Shown here piece after piece: positions 46,099 to 55,902 of a stretch of DNA of 64,000 bases; position 1 is the first letter of the stretch, and the number at the start of each line of letters is the position of its first letter. The position numbers and the translations under genes were made by a program. Origin of the DNA: Acidovorax sp. YS12 (lineage in GTDB: Bacteria > Pseudomonadota > Gammaproteobacteria > Burkholderiales > Burkholderiaceae_C); assembly GCA_021496925.1 (NCBI GenBank), contig CP053915.1:2356001-2420000 (forward strand), in the 5' to 3' direction. Under the pieces are notes generated by a model. The model searched no databases. It was not told where the DNA came from and saw only the letters and a list, made by a program, of their open reading frames with translations.

Positions 46099-46115
46099 GC
46101 AAACGGCGCGCGCCT

Positions 46116-47198
46116 ATGTATGACACCGCCATCCTCATCGGCCGCTTCCAGCCGGTTCACGCCGGCCATGTCGCCCTGCTGCGCGAGGCGCTGGCGCGCG
46201 CGCACCGCGCCATCGCCATCGTCGGGTCGGCCCACCAGGCGCGCTCCGCCAAGAACCCATTCACCTGGGAAGAGCGCGCGGCGATGCTGCGCAACGCCCT
46301 GCCCGCGCAGGATGCCGCACGCCTGACCGTGCTGCCCGTGCGCGACTGCTACGACGAACCCGCCTGGGCCCAGGCCGTGCGTGAGGCCGTGGCGCACCAC
46401 ACCGCGCCACAGGCGCGCATCGGCCTCGTGGGCCACTTCAAGGATGCCAGCAGCGATTACCTGCACGCCTTTCCCGGCTGGGCATTGATCCGCATGGAGC
46501 GCCAAGGCGGCATCGACGCCACCGCGATCCGCGACGCCTATTTCAGTGCCACGCCCGAGACCATCGCCGCGGCGCTCGCGCCCTTCGCGACCGACATTCC
46601 GCCAGCGACGCAAGCGCTGCTGACGCAGTTCGCCCGCCAGCCAGACTATCTGGCACTGCAAGAGGAGTGGCACATGCTGCGCGGCTACCGCGCCGCCTGG
46701 GCGGGCGCGCCCTACCCGCCAGTCTTCGTCACCGTGGATGCCGTTGTGCGCTGCCAGGACCATGTCCTGCTGATCCGCCGCGCCCACGCCCCGGGCAAAG
46801 GGCTGTGGGCCCTGCCTGGCGGATTCCTGGAGCCGCGCGACACACTCTGGCAATCGTGCCTGCGCGAACTGGCGGAAGAAACCCACTGCGCCCTGCCCGA
46901 GGCCACCTGGCGTGCCGCGTTGCAACAGGTCGCCGTATTCGACCACCCGGACCGCAGCCAGCGCGGGCGCACCATCACGCATGCGCATTACTTCGCGCTG
47001 CCCGATGCGTTACCCCGGCCTGCGGTGCAGGGTGGGGATGATGCGGCCCAGGCCACATGGCTCTCCCTGCGTGACGTGGCGGATCTGGAGGAATGCTTCT
47101 TTGAAGACCATTTCCACATCCTGCGGCATTTCACGTCACACTCCGCCAGTACCATCGCCCACTCCGCACAGCCCCCTGCGGAACACCCCAACCACTGA
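46116..47198 (+). CDS. Bifunctional NMN adenylyltransferase / Nudix hydrolase
   Basis: A 360-residue fusion. The N-terminal half (1-190) is a NadM-type nucleotidyltransferase with GRFQPVHAGH (about 9-18) and the VGSAHQARSAKNPFTWEER motif; it makes NAD from NMN and ATP. The C-terminal half is a Nudix domain (about 205-345) with GGFLEPRDTLWQSCLRELAEE, one conserved Glu replaced by Asp and the usual Gly after EE absent. Similar proteins in Francisella and cyanobacteria hydrolyse ADP-ribose. Its TGA is directly followed by the ATG of the next gene. Confidence 0.9.
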   Translation: MYDTAILIGRFQPVHAGHVALLREALARAHRAIAIVGSAHQARSAKNPFTWEERAAMLRNALPAQDAARLTVLPVRDCYDEPAWAQAVREAVAHHTAPQARIGLVGHFKDASSDYLHAFPGWALIRMERQGGIDATAIRDAYFSATPETIAAALAPFATDIPPATQALLTQFARQPDYLALQEEWHMLRGYRAAWAGAPYPPVFVTVDAVVRCQDHVLLIRRAHAPGKGLWALPGGFLEPRDTLWQSCLRELAEETHCALPEATWRAALQQVAVFDHPDRSQRGRTITHAHYFALPDALPRPAVQGGDDAAQATWLSLRDVADLEECFFEDHFHILRHFTSHSASTIAHSAQPPAEHPNH

Positions 47199-49220
47199 AT
47201 GCCAACGCTTACGATGAAGCAATTTTTCCAGGCGCGCTACGGGTTCGCCCTCTTCCTGGCCGTTGTGACACTGGGGATCTACCTTCCAGGTCTGCAAAAC
47301 ACCCTACTCTTCGACGACAACCTGCTCAAGAATGGAACCATATTCTCGGGCTATGGCAGCCTGACCGAATTCAAGCAGCGCATGCTCTCGTACGGAAGCT
47401 TTGTCTGGCTCGAGGGGATTTTTGGCGAAGGCTGGTGGAAACAGCGTCTGTTCAACATCGCCATCCACCTGGCGAACATATTCGCCATTCACGCCCTCAT
47501 CAGCCGCATCCTCGCCCACGCGCAGTTTTCCGGGGAAACCACCGCGCTACCGCACTTCACGGCCTCGCGCAGCGCCGCCAGCCAGGTCGCACTGGTCATT
47601 TTCGCGCTCAATCCGGTGGCCGTTTATGCCGTGGCGTACCTGATCCAGCGCTCCATCCTGATGGCCACGCTCTTTTCCGTGGTGGCGTGCTGGGCCTTCG
47701 TTCGCTGGCTCGAATCCAGAAAACCCGGCTGGATCGCCCTGGCGGTGTGCGCATATATCGTTGCCATCCTCTCCAAGGAATACGCCCTGGCCACCCTCGT
47801 CTTGATGGTGCCGATCTATATCTTCATCCGCCGCCCCAATAAAAAGACGCTTGCCATTGCCACGGCCATCGCCCTGTCCATTTCCGGGATGGCTGCGGCC
47901 ATGTTCTTTCACATTTACGGCCATCTGATCGGGAAGCCTTTCGACGGACAGTCGGTGGCCTTCGTCCAGCAACTGGAGAGCATTCACCCCGGGGTTTCCG
48001 ACAGGATTTATCCGTTGAGCATTCTCAACGAAGCCGCGCTTTTCATTGCCTACGGCGTACGCTGGGTTCTGCCCTATGCGGGCTGGATGTCCGTCGATCT
48101 ACGGCCAGCCTTTCCCTTGGGGTTTGCCTCGCCGTGGCACCTGGCCGGCGCCTTGCTGTATGTCGGCCTGGGCGTGGCGGCCCTTTGGGCGGTACTGCAG
48201 CGGCGGGACGTCTGGTCTGCCGTGGGCCTGTTCACCCTGTTTCCGGTGCTGTGGTACGTCACCGAATTTTCCACCGTATGGATTCAGGACCCTTTCGTGC
48301 TCTACCGCAGCTACCTTTGGGCTGTGGCGCTGCCGGGCCTGCTTGCCATTGTCCTGACCGGGCTCAAGCCACGTACCATTTACACCCTGGGCATCGTTCT
48401 GGGGCTGGCACTGGGCGCACTGGCCTTTGAAAGGGCTTGGTCGCTGAAAGACGAAGGCACAGCCTGGCAGGACGCAGCGGAGAAGGTAGACCTCGACGCG
48501 CCCGCGAATGCCGTGGGGCGCAGCCGTGCATTCAACAATCTCGGATCCTATTACCTGCGCCAACGTCTTTTCGACCAGGCGGAACGCCATTTCAAGACCG
48601 CCCTGTCGCTGAATGACCCGGGCGTCACGGGCGCCCTTGCCAATCTGAACATGGGAGCCACGCTGCAGCACAAAGGCCAGCACGTGGAGGCCCTGAAATT
48701 CCTCGCCGCCGCCCAAGCCATGGGCAACCGCAGTGCCGCGCTCTCGTACCATATCGGTGAGTCCCAGCTTGCCCTTGGCCAAATCGCACCGGCACTCGCC
48801 AACCTGGGCAATGCACTGGCGCAGCTCGACGCGGACCCGATCAACCGCCACCTGGAACCAACGATCCGGCAGCGCCGCGCCGAGGCCGCGTTGGCAGCGC
48901 AGCAATTCAAGATCGCCATCGACGACTACCGCGACCTGCTGGCCCGTAGCCCGAATGACGCCCAGCTCAGCTTGAAGCTGGGCATCGCACTGGGGCGCGC
49001 AGGCCAATCCGCCGAAGCCATGGAGCTTCTGAACAAGCTGATTGCGCAGTCCCCCTCGGCCCTCGCTTTCTACGGGCGTGCCATGGTGCATTACAACCTG
49101 GGCGAGCGCAGCAGCGCCCTGGATGACCTGGACCAAGCCATTGCCCTGGATCCACGCAATGCGCAGTACCGCGCCGTAAGAAACCAGTTGGCATCCCCTC
49201 CACCTGCACCCAAGCGCTGA
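47199..49220 (+). CDS. GT-C-like membrane glycosyltransferase with TPR tail
   Basis: A 673-residue protein: about eleven membrane helices over residues 15-420, then about six TPR-like repeats (445-665; for example AFNNLGSYYLRQRLFDQAERHF). The first extramembrane loop has LFDDNLLKNG, an acidic pair where GT-C enzymes keep their catalytic Asp. The overall layout (GT-C core plus TPR) resembles TMTC/protein O-glycosyltransferases that use lipid-linked sugar donors and act on exported proteins. It is followed at once by a GT4-GT2 fusion whose GT2 part could make such a donor. Substrate not predictable. Confidence 0.6.
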   Translation: MPTLTMKQFFQARYGFALFLAVVTLGIYLPGLQNTLLFDDNLLKNGTIFSGYGSLTEFKQRMLSYGSFVWLEGIFGEGWWKQRLFNIAIHLANIFAIHALISRILAHAQFSGETTALPHFTASRSAASQVALVIFALNPVAVYAVAYLIQRSILMATLFSVVACWAFVRWLESRKPGWIALAVCAYIVAILSKEYALATLVLMVPIYIFIRRPNKKTLAIATAIALSISGMAAAMFFHIYGHLIGKPFDGQSVAFVQQLESIHPGVSDRIYPLSILNEAALFIAYGVRWVLPYAGWMSVDLRPAFPLGFASPWHLAGALLYVGLGVAALWAVLQRRDVWSAVGLFTLFPVLWYVTEFSTVWIQDPFVLYRSYLWAVALPGLLAIVLTGLKPRTIYTLGIVLGLALGALAFERAWSLKDEGTAWQDAAEKVDLDAPANAVGRSRAFNNLGSYYLRQRLFDQAERHFKTALSLNDPGVTGALANLNMGATLQHKGQHVEALKFLAAAQAMGNRSAALSYHIGESQLALGQIAPALANLGNALAQLDADPINRHLEPTIRQRRAEAALAAQQFKIAIDDYRDLLARSPNDAQLSLKLGIALGRAGQSAEAMELLNKLIAQSPSALAFYGRAMVHYNLGERSSALDDLDQAIALDPRNAQYRAVRNQLASPPPAPKR

Positions 49221-49235
49221 AGCGCTTCGCATCCC

Positions 49236-51092
49236 ATGCGCGTACTCCATGTGGGCAAATTCTTTCCCCCGCACCGTGGCGGCATGGAAGTCTTTCTGGC
49301 CGACCTCGTTGCCGAACAACAGCGCCAAGGCATTGAGGCCCATGCCCTGGTACACGGTACACCCCAGCCAGACGACCCACCCTGGCTAGAGCGGGTGCCT
49401 GTGCAATTTACTGTCACTTACGCCCCCATCGCACTGGGCTTCAGGCGCGCACTGGATCGCGCCATACGCAGGCTCCAGCCAGACATCCTTCATCTGCACA
49501 TGCCCAACAACTCCGCGCTGTGGGTGCTGACCCTTGCATCTGCGCACAAAGTGCCCTGGATCGTGCACTGGCAGTCCGACGTGGTGGTCTCCAAGATCCG
49601 TCTCACCGTTGCACTGGCATACCGGCTCTATCGGCCCTTCGAGCAAGCCCTTTTGCGGCGGTCGGCGCGCGTGATCGTCACATCCCCCCCCTATCTGCAA
49701 GGCAGTGAACCCTTGCGAACTTGGCATGACCGCTGCACCATCGTGCCGCTGGGCCTGGGCCATACGGCAGAGCCACCAGCCAAGGCTCCCCCTGGCACGA
49801 ACCACTGGCACGGCAGTGCATTGCGGCTGCTGTCAATTGGCCGGCTCACCTACTACAAGGGGTTTGAAACACTCATCCAGGCAGTCGCCCCTCTGCCAAA
49901 CGTGGAGCTCCTCATCATTGGCGAGGGTGAATTGCGTGATGCGCTGCAGGCCCTCATCGCTGGCAGCCTGCCTGCGGGCCGCCCCTCCAATATCCAGCTC
50001 CTGGGCAATGTTGACGACGAGGAGAAACATGCACTGTTGGCGCATTGCGACGTTTTCTGCCTCGCATCCCGTGAGCGCACCGAAGCTTTCGGCGTTGCGA
50101 TACTCGAAGCGATGCAACACGCCAAGCCCTGCATCGTTTCAGACCTTGCAGGCTCTGGCATGCCCTGGGTCGTGCAGACCGCTGGCGCCGGCCTTCTCGC
50201 CCCCCCGGAAGACTTGACTGCATGGCAGACAGCCATCGTCCAGATGCAAAACGAACCCACATTGCGCACCCGCCTGGGGCGCGCCGGCCAGCAGGCCCTG
50301 CGGCAACAGTTCTCGATGGCCGCCTGCGCACGGCGCATAGCAGACCAATACACGCTGGCGCTGCCAGACCCCGCACCCTCTTCCGCAAGCAAAGAGATTC
50401 TCATCGTCATTCCCGCGCGCAATGAGGCCACCACCATCGGCGACGTGCTGCAAAGTCTCAGCGCAACAGGCTGGCGTGACGTGCTGGTCGTCAACGACCA
50501 GAGCACCGATGACACGGGCGCCATCGCCAGGGCCGCTGGTGCACGGGTACTCACGCCCGTGCTGCCAGTAGGTGCATGGGGCGGTATGCAGGCCGGCATA
50601 CGCTATGCCCTGCGCCATGGCTACCAGGCCGTCATCACCATGGACGCCGATGGGCAGCATGAAGTGGACGAGATTCCCACCTTGCTGAACGCCCGAGACC
50701 AAGCCGACCTGGTGATAGGTGCCTTTCCCGAACGCGCCAGCCAGTTGCGTCAATTGGCCTGGCACTGGTTCCGCCAGCTGGCCGGGTTTGACCTGCGTGA
50801 CCTCACCTCGGGTTTTCGCCTGTACAACCGCGGCGCGATGGGCGTTCTGGCCTCTCGTGAAGCCACCCTGCTGGACTACCAGGATCTGGGCGCGCTACTG
50901 CTGGTTCGTCAAACTGGGCTTCACATCAAGGAAGTTGCGGTCTCGATGAACCTGCGAAGCACGGGCAAGTCACGCATTTTCAACTCCTGGTTCAGTGTGG
51001 CACGTTACATGCTCGCAACCACACTGCTGTGCCTGGCAAGGTGGCAGATACCACTCACTCAAAAAAGCCCTCAGATTCATGGCAATAGGTGA
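49236..51092 (+). CDS. Fused glycosyltransferase: GT4 domain plus GT2 domain
   Basis: A 618-residue fusion. Residues 1-375 form a GT-B fold of family GT4 (FFPPHRGGMEVF donor loop, LSIGRLTYYKGFETLIQA, then ERTEAFGVAILEAMQHAKPCI with the E-x7-E motif). Residues 388-600 are a GT-A fold of family GT2 (ILIVIPARNEATTIGDVLQSL, DDQST-like NDQSTDDTG, MDADGQHEVDEI with DAD metal site), close to dolichyl-phosphate-mannose synthase-type enzymes but without the C-terminal membrane helices. I see no frame break at the junction. Likely makes a glycan precursor at the inner membrane. Confidence 0.85.
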   Translation: MRVLHVGKFFPPHRGGMEVFLADLVAEQQRQGIEAHALVHGTPQPDDPPWLERVPVQFTVTYAPIALGFRRALDRAIRRLQPDILHLHMPNNSALWVLTLASAHKVPWIVHWQSDVVVSKIRLTVALAYRLYRPFEQALLRRSARVIVTSPPYLQGSEPLRTWHDRCTIVPLGLGHTAEPPAKAPPGTNHWHGSALRLLSIGRLTYYKGFETLIQAVAPLPNVELLIIGEGELRDALQALIAGSLPAGRPSNIQLLGNVDDEEKHALLAHCDVFCLASRERTEAFGVAILEAMQHAKPCIVSDLAGSGMPWVVQTAGAGLLAPPEDLTAWQTAIVQMQNEPTLRTRLGRAGQQALRQQFSMAACARRIADQYTLALPDPAPSSASKEILIVIPARNEATTIGDVLQSLSATGWRDVLVVNDQSTDDTGAIARAAGARVLTPVLPVGAWGGMQAGIRYALRHGYQAVITMDADGQHEVDEIPTLLNARDQADLVIGAFPERASQLRQLAWHWFRQLAGFDLRDLTSGFRLYNRGAMGVLASREATLLDYQDLGALLLVRQTGLHIKEVAVSMNLRSTGKSRIFNSWFSVARYMLATTLLCLARWQIPLTQKSPQIHGNR

Positions 51093-51099
51093 AAACCAT

Positions 51100-51630
51100 A
51101 TGAATTCTTCACAATTCTTCACCAACACTACGAGAAGTTTCACGCGCACACGCGCTCGATCAACCAAGCCATTGCCTGCCATGCCCCTCTCACCCAGCAC
51201 AGCTATCGCGGCGGCCATCACGGGGCTGCTGCTCTCCGGGTGCGCCGCTCCTCCAAACACCTCGGAAAGGGGCCAGGCCCCAGCCAGCAAGCCCGTTGCC
51301 CAAACGACGCGCGGAGCCACCACCACCCCACAGGGCGGCATGATGGGCTACATCGACCCCGAAACTGGTCAGATTACCGACACACCACCCACCACGAAGC
51401 AGGCACCGATCGAACTATCGCCCGAACTTCAGAACGCAATGAGCACCTCCAGTGAAGATCTTGCGGAAGAAAAAAGTCCGCTGCCAGGCGGCGGTCACTT
51501 CATTGATCTGAAGGGCAGGTTCCAAAGCCCTCTCCTGGGGACCCAAGACAAAGACGGGAAAATCAACTTCATCCACCCCGTCCATGACAGCAACCATTCC
51601 AAGCCTGGAAACAATGATGAAAAAAAATAA
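51100..51630 (+). CDS. Putative lipoprotein with post-PEP-CTERM-like region
   Basis: A 176-residue protein. A hydrophobic stretch with lipobox-like LLLSGC ends at about residue 48; the leader is unusually long from the ATG at 51100, and an ATG at 51181 would give a normal 21-residue lipoprotein signal but lacks a Shine-Dalgarno. The mature part has GGMMGYIDPETGQITDTPPT and GGGHFIDLKGRFQSPLL, resembling small post-PEP-CTERM-type proteins; the assignment is tentative. It overlaps the start of the metalloprotease gene, so the two are coupled. Confidence 0.55.
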   Translation: MNSSQFFTNTTRSFTRTRARSTKPLPAMPLSPSTAIAAAITGLLLSGCAAPPNTSERGQAPASKPVAQTTRGATTTPQGGMMGYIDPETGQITDTPPTTKQAPIELSPELQNAMSTSSEDLAEEKSPLPGGGHFIDLKGRFQSPLLGTQDKDGKINFIHPVHDSNHSKPGNNDEKK

Positions 51631-53431
51631 CAAAAACCCAGCCCTGTCATTCTTTGTCAGCGTAGTTCTTGCCGCCACGGCAGCCACTCAGGCCCCGATT
51701 GTCAGCGCGGCGACATTCCAAATCATCAATACCAATGACCCAGGAATTGGATTCAATGAGGGCACTGCCGCAACCCCTGTAGGAGGCAACACTGGCACCA
51801 CCATTGGACAGCAGCGACTGATTGCCTTCCAATATGCTGCCGATATATGGGGACGCTATCTTTACAGCAACACACCCATCAGAATTGGAGCAAAATTCAC
51901 CCCACTCGACTGTTCTGCCTTCAGCGGAATTTTAGGCAGTGCAGGCCCAAAAGTTACCTATAGAGATTTTAACGGCGCACCGTACTCTTCGACATATTAC
52001 CCCGTAGCCTTGGCCAATGCCCTCTATGGCTCGGATCTCTTGCAAGGAGCAAGCTACCACATCGAAGCGAATTTCAGCAGCACGATTGGCAAACCGGGTT
52101 GCATGGAAAATTCAGGTTGGTACTATGGCTTGGATGGCTCGCCGCCCCAGGGGAAATTTGACCTCGTAAGTGTCATCCTGCATGAACTGGGCCATGGGCT
52201 GGGATTTCTATCATTGGCTGATTTGACTACAGGTCAAAAACCCAACGGCTATGATGATGCATATATTCGCAACCTGGAAAGGCATGGGGCCACTCCTTCG
52301 GCATACACCGCAATGAACGACGCGCAACGCTCGGCCGCGAATGCCGCAGGCCCGGATCTGCATTGGATTGGAGCGAATGTAAAGGCAGCCACCTCCATTC
52401 TTTCGGCCGGGAAAAATGGCGACCACGCCATCATGTATGCGCCCTCACCCAAAGAGGAAGGCTCCTCCGTCTCCCATTGGGACAAGTCAATGACGCCCAA
52501 TCAAATGATGGAGCCTGTTTATACAGGCCCCATTCATACACCCGGGCTAGAGTTGGCTCTTTTCAAAGACATTGGCTGGAAGATCAATTACACATTGAAT
52601 ACCTCGAAAAATGGTTCGGGCGCCATTTCCAGCAGCCCCAGCGGCATCAATTGTGGCGACACCTGCAGCAGCAGCTACGCCAGCGGAACACTGGTAAACC
52701 TTTACGCAACACCCGCCTCGGGATACACCTTTAATGGCTGGTCAGGCAATTGCTCTGGAACCGGGGCATGCGCAGTGACAATGGACGACAATAAGTCCGT
52801 TACCGCGAGTTTTGCCGTGGACACATCAAGAGTCGTCTCCATCGGGAAAATCGGCACAGGAGACGGCACAGTAACCCGAACCAGCGGTAGCCTGAATTGC
52901 GGCTCGATATGTGCGGAAACAATGACGCAAGGCACGACGGTAAGCCTCAGCGCCACCGCAGCGGCCGGCAGCACCTTTGCTGGCTGGTCTGGAGGGATAT
53001 GCTCTGGCACGGGCTCTTGCGCATTCACGGTGAACTCCAACACTACTGTAAATGCGACCTTTAACGCTACTTCAGGGGGCGAAACCACCACCCCACTCAT
53101 CGAAACCACTCTCCTGAGTGGCGTCGGCGTGAATCTATATTACAGCATCAATATTCCACCCAACGCAAAGAATCTAGTCATCAGAACTGGCGGAGGTACA
53201 GGAGATGCCGATCTTTACGTAAAATACGCCCAAACACCAACAACAAGCTCCTATGACTGCGCACCATTGAATACGGGCAATGATGAGTCGTGTACATTCA
53301 CGTCACCTAGCGCTGGAGTTTATTACATCATGCTGAGGGCACGCACGGAATTCAGTGGCGTAACCTTATCCGCAAGCTATCAAAAAACCGACAATTTAAC
53401 ACCCATCATCAATCTTCTTTTGCTCGATTAA
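51614..53431 (+). CDS. Secreted zinc metalloprotease with InlB-type repeats and PPC domain
   Basis: About 605 residues. Signal peptide ends near PIVSAAT. The protease region carries the zinc motif HELGHGLGFLS (His-Glu-x-x-His) and a downstream SHWDKSMTPNQMMEP segment usual in related secreted proteases. Two divergent InlB B-repeats follow (TFNGWSGNCSGTGACAVTM and TFAGWSGGICSGTGSCAFTV regions), each with paired cysteines, then a C-terminal pre-peptidase (PPC)-like beta domain (LVIRTGGGTGDADLYVKY). Start is ATG 51614 or 51617; the longer frame to 51584 lies within the upstream gene. A/T-richer than the core genes around it. Confidence 0.8.
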   Translation: MMKKNNKNPALSFFVSVVLAATAATQAPIVSAATFQIINTNDPGIGFNEGTAATPVGGNTGTTIGQQRLIAFQYAADIWGRYLYSNTPIRIGAKFTPLDCSAFSGILGSAGPKVTYRDFNGAPYSSTYYPVALANALYGSDLLQGASYHIEANFSSTIGKPGCMENSGWYYGLDGSPPQGKFDLVSVILHELGHGLGFLSLADLTTGQKPNGYDDAYIRNLERHGATPSAYTAMNDAQRSAANAAGPDLHWIGANVKAATSILSAGKNGDHAIMYAPSPKEEGSSVSHWDKSMTPNQMMEPVYTGPIHTPGLELALFKDIGWKINYTLNTSKNGSGAISSSPSGINCGDTCSSSYASGTLVNLYATPASGYTFNGWSGNCSGTGACAVTMDDNKSVTASFAVDTSRVVSIGKIGTGDGTVTRTSGSLNCGSICAETMTQGTTVSLSATAAAGSTFAGWSGGICSGTGSCAFTVNSNTTVNATFNATSGGETTTPLIETTLLSGVGVNLYYSINIPPNAKNLVIRTGGGTGDADLYVKYAQTPTTSSYDCAPLNTGNDESCTFTSPSAGVYYIMLRARTEFSGVTLSASYQKTDNLTPIINLLLLD

Positions 53432-53441
53432 GGCAATTATC

Positions 53442-53777
53442 ATGAAAATTTCACAAACTGCACTTATCTCCTCTCTACTTCTCGCGTTTGCTGGAGCCAC
53501 CCAAGCACAAATTGCCTTCATCAACGAGAGTCCTACATACATTAGATTCGAACAATATACAGGAAGCTTTGGGGATATCGTTTTCTGGAGGCTCCCCTAT
53601 CCTGGCTCCTCCGTTTTTCCTGGCACATCATGTACCTCCGTAACAATACCCAGCAACAAACCAGAACATGCATCAAGATTCATGGCCCTATATTTATTCG
53701 CAAAAAACAGCAACAAACATGTATTTTACCAAATAAACCCCTCCTGCAACATTCTTAGCTTCGGCATGGATGGCTGA
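53442..53777 (+). CDS. Small exported protein, function unknown
   Basis: A 111-residue protein with a clear signal peptide (ALISSLLLAFAGATQAQ, cleavage about residue 22) and two cysteines in the mature part that could form a disulfide. I recognise no domain. It follows the metalloprotease by 10 nt in the same direction, so it may be its partner, inhibitor or substrate. A/T-rich. Confidence 0.6.
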   Translation: MKISQTALISSLLLAFAGATQAQIAFINESPTYIRFEQYTGSFGDIVFWRLPYPGSSVFPGTSCTSVTIPSNKPEHASRFMALYLFAKNSNKHVFYQINPSCNILSFGMDG

Positions 53778-53842
53778 TATTTGCAGATGAATCAAGTCAT
53801 GTAACTTTTCATCAAATTCGCTTGAAATGTCCATCTTTAGCA

Positions 53843-55006
53843 TCAAGCTACCATTTTGTACACTTCAAGCGTCTGCCGCACACAATGTTCCCAGGTCATC
53901 TCACCTGCACGCCTCAATCCGCTGGGTACAGCTTGAGTGCGCCATGATTCATCCTCCAAAAGACGCATCAGCTGCATACGTATCGCTGCCACGTCGCCCG
54001 ATTCCGCCAGCAGTGCAGCCCCATCGACCACCTCTGGCATACATGAACAATCGGAGGTGAGAACCGGCACGCCACAAGCCATAGCCTCAACCAGAGGTAA
54101 ACCAAAACCTTCATACACCGACATCATCGCAAAAGCATGCGCACCTGCGTAGAGCGCAGGCAGATCTGCCTGCGGTACATAACCAAGATAGCGCAGCCAA
54201 CCTTGAGAACGGCCGCGCTCAATGAGAGGTTGCACTCGATCATTAAGCCAGCCGCTGGAACCCGCCAGAACCAGCGGATAGCGCCCGCGCAGCGGCGCAG
54301 GTAGATCTGCATAGGCTGTGATGAGTTGATCCAACCGCTTACGCGGCTCCAGTGTGCCCACACTCAACAAATACCGTGATGGCGCCAGGCCATGCCGAGA
54401 CAACACTGGTGCCAGCGCATCCGCAGCCTGCGGCCGGAACGCCGAATCAACCCCCAGATGAATCGCCCGCACCCGCTCTGGCGGCACCGCATAATCGGCA
54501 ATCAGTTCCTGACGCACCGCTTCCGAATCTGTAATCAACGCATCAGCCCGGCACAGCGAACGCTCAAAAGCCAAGTCAAAATAGCGCCTGCGCGCAGCTG
54601 GATGGGTTTCCGGAAATCGGTGGATCGACAGATCATGCACGGTTGCGACCGATGGGCCATCGTATGCAGGCAGAAAATAGTTGGGCGAATGAAATACCGC
54701 CCCACGCCCCTGCTGCAACAACCGCTTGCGCCATACCTCCGATATCGCGTCATAGACCTCCACGGCCCACATCTTGGTGGCCATGGCGCGACGTAGATGC
54801 CCGAGCCATTGCGACATGGCAGACGCCCCGCCCCCCCCCGAAGAAGATGCTCCCGCCGACGAGATGTCTGCCCATGACCACATTCCCAGGTAACGCAACT
54901 CTTCGAAATCCCCCTGCATTGGCAAGCGGGTGGCCAACTCATACGCATAGCGGCCAATGCCGGTGAGTGGAGGAAAGATCGCGTCAATCGCGAGGATAAG
55001 CCTCAA
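53843..55006 (-). CDS. Glycosyltransferase family 4
   Basis: A 387-residue GT-B enzyme. N-terminal donor loop FPPLTGIGRYAYELA, acceptor-domain phrases VATVHDLSIHRFPETHP and ALITDSEAVRQEL, then LLSVGTLEPRKRLDQLITAY and the E-x7-E motif in MSVYEGFGLPLVEAMACGVPVL. This sub-group often transfers mannose or rhamnose; the adjacent gmd/rmd genes suggest GDP-D-rhamnose as donor. ATGA overlap with the rmd stop. Last gene of the leftward glycan operon. Confidence 0.88.
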   Translation of the reverse strand: MRLILAIDAIFPPLTGIGRYAYELATRLPMQGDFEELRYLGMWSWADISSAGASSSGGGGASAMSQWLGHLRRAMATKMWAVEVYDAISEVWRKRLLQQGRGAVFHSPNYFLPAYDGPSVATVHDLSIHRFPETHPAARRRYFDLAFERSLCRADALITDSEAVRQELIADYAVPPERVRAIHLGVDSAFRPQAADALAPVLSRHGLAPSRYLLSVGTLEPRKRLDQLITAYADLPAPLRGRYPLVLAGSSGWLNDRVQPLIERGRSQGWLRYLGYVPQADLPALYAGAHAFAMMSVYEGFGLPLVEAMACGVPVLTSDCSCMPEVVDGAALLAESGDVAAIRMQLMRLLEDESWRTQAVPSGLRRAGEMTWEHCVRQTLEVYKMVA

Positions 55007-55902
55007 GGTACAGACCTTCTAAGCTTCGCCAGCATCCGTGCCAGCGTAGCGTCCATTGCGCCTCCACCGGGCCATGCATCTGCGGCTCTTCGCCAAATCT
55101 CCTGCAGTCGGGCCGGATCACCACACAGTCGCTGAATCTCATCGGCTCGCACGAAAGCCGGATTAACACGCACGTCGATCTGGTGCCCCGTCAAATGCTG
55201 CAGTCGCCCTATCACGTCATTGAGCGTGTAGGTAATGCCGGTGCAAATGTTGTACACACCCTGCGGCTCGCCATGCTCCAACAGATGCAGGTAAGAACGA
55301 CACACAAAATCTACATCGTTGTACTCTCGCTCAACATGCAAATTACCCAGTTCCACTACCGGCGCGCGGCACGCGAAATGATTCACCAGCTTCGGAATCA
55401 GGAATTGCGGTGCCTGTCCTGGCCCGGTGTAGTTAAACGGGCGAGCAAAAATCAATGGAAAGCACCGGGCATAAGTACGGGCCAGTTGCTCCATCGCCAG
55501 TTTGCTCGCACCGTAATGATTGACTGGCGCTGGTACTTGCGACTCTGCAATGGGTGAATGCTCGCAATTACCATAAATATTCGCACTACTGGCGATTAGC
55601 ACGCTAGCGGGCGGAATCGGTTGAGCCGCAACAGCCGCCAACAGATTTATCGTACCCAACACATTGACGCCATAGAACGCCAATTCATCGGCATGGCCCA
55701 CAAAGCTCAATGCCGCCAGATGCACCACCGCCCAGCTCTGGGCCGATGGCATCGCTGCAACCGCAGATAACACCCCAGCAGACACCTCAGCAGGCCGGGT
55801 CAGGTCTGCGGCAAGCGCTACCACAGTGTGCCCCTGATGCCGCGCCAGCACCGCAAAGTGCTGGCCAGTAAACCCGTCGGCGCCAGTCAACAGGATATTC
55901 AA
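55003..55902 (-). CDS. rmd: GDP-4-keto-6-deoxy-D-mannose reductase (GDP-D-rhamnose forming)
   Basis: A 299-residue SDR-extended epimerase/reductase. NAD(P)-binding TGADGFTGQH is at the N-terminus, and YGASK is the catalytic Y-x3-K, with the serine region SSANIYGN. Start is the TTG at 55902, which overlaps the gmd stop as TTGA; I see no ATG at a suitable place. Coupled to gmd, it would reduce GDP-4-keto-6-deoxymannose to GDP-D-rhamnose. An epimerase-reductase for GDP-fucose is less likely by sequence feel, but product specificity cannot be read here. Confidence 0.78.
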   Translation of the reverse strand: MNILLTGADGFTGQHFAVLARHQGHTVVALAADLTRPAEVSAGVLSAVAAMPSAQSWAVVHLAALSFVGHADELAFYGVNVLGTINLLAAVAAQPIPPASVLIASSANIYGNCEHSPIAESQVPAPVNHYGASKLAMEQLARTYARCFPLIFARPFNYTGPGQAPQFLIPKLVNHFACRAPVVELGNLHVEREYNDVDFVCRSYLHLLEHGEPQGVYNICTGITYTLNDVIGRLQHLTGHQIDVRVNPAFVRADEIQRLCGDPARLQEIWRRAADAWPGGGAMDATLARMLAKLRRSVP

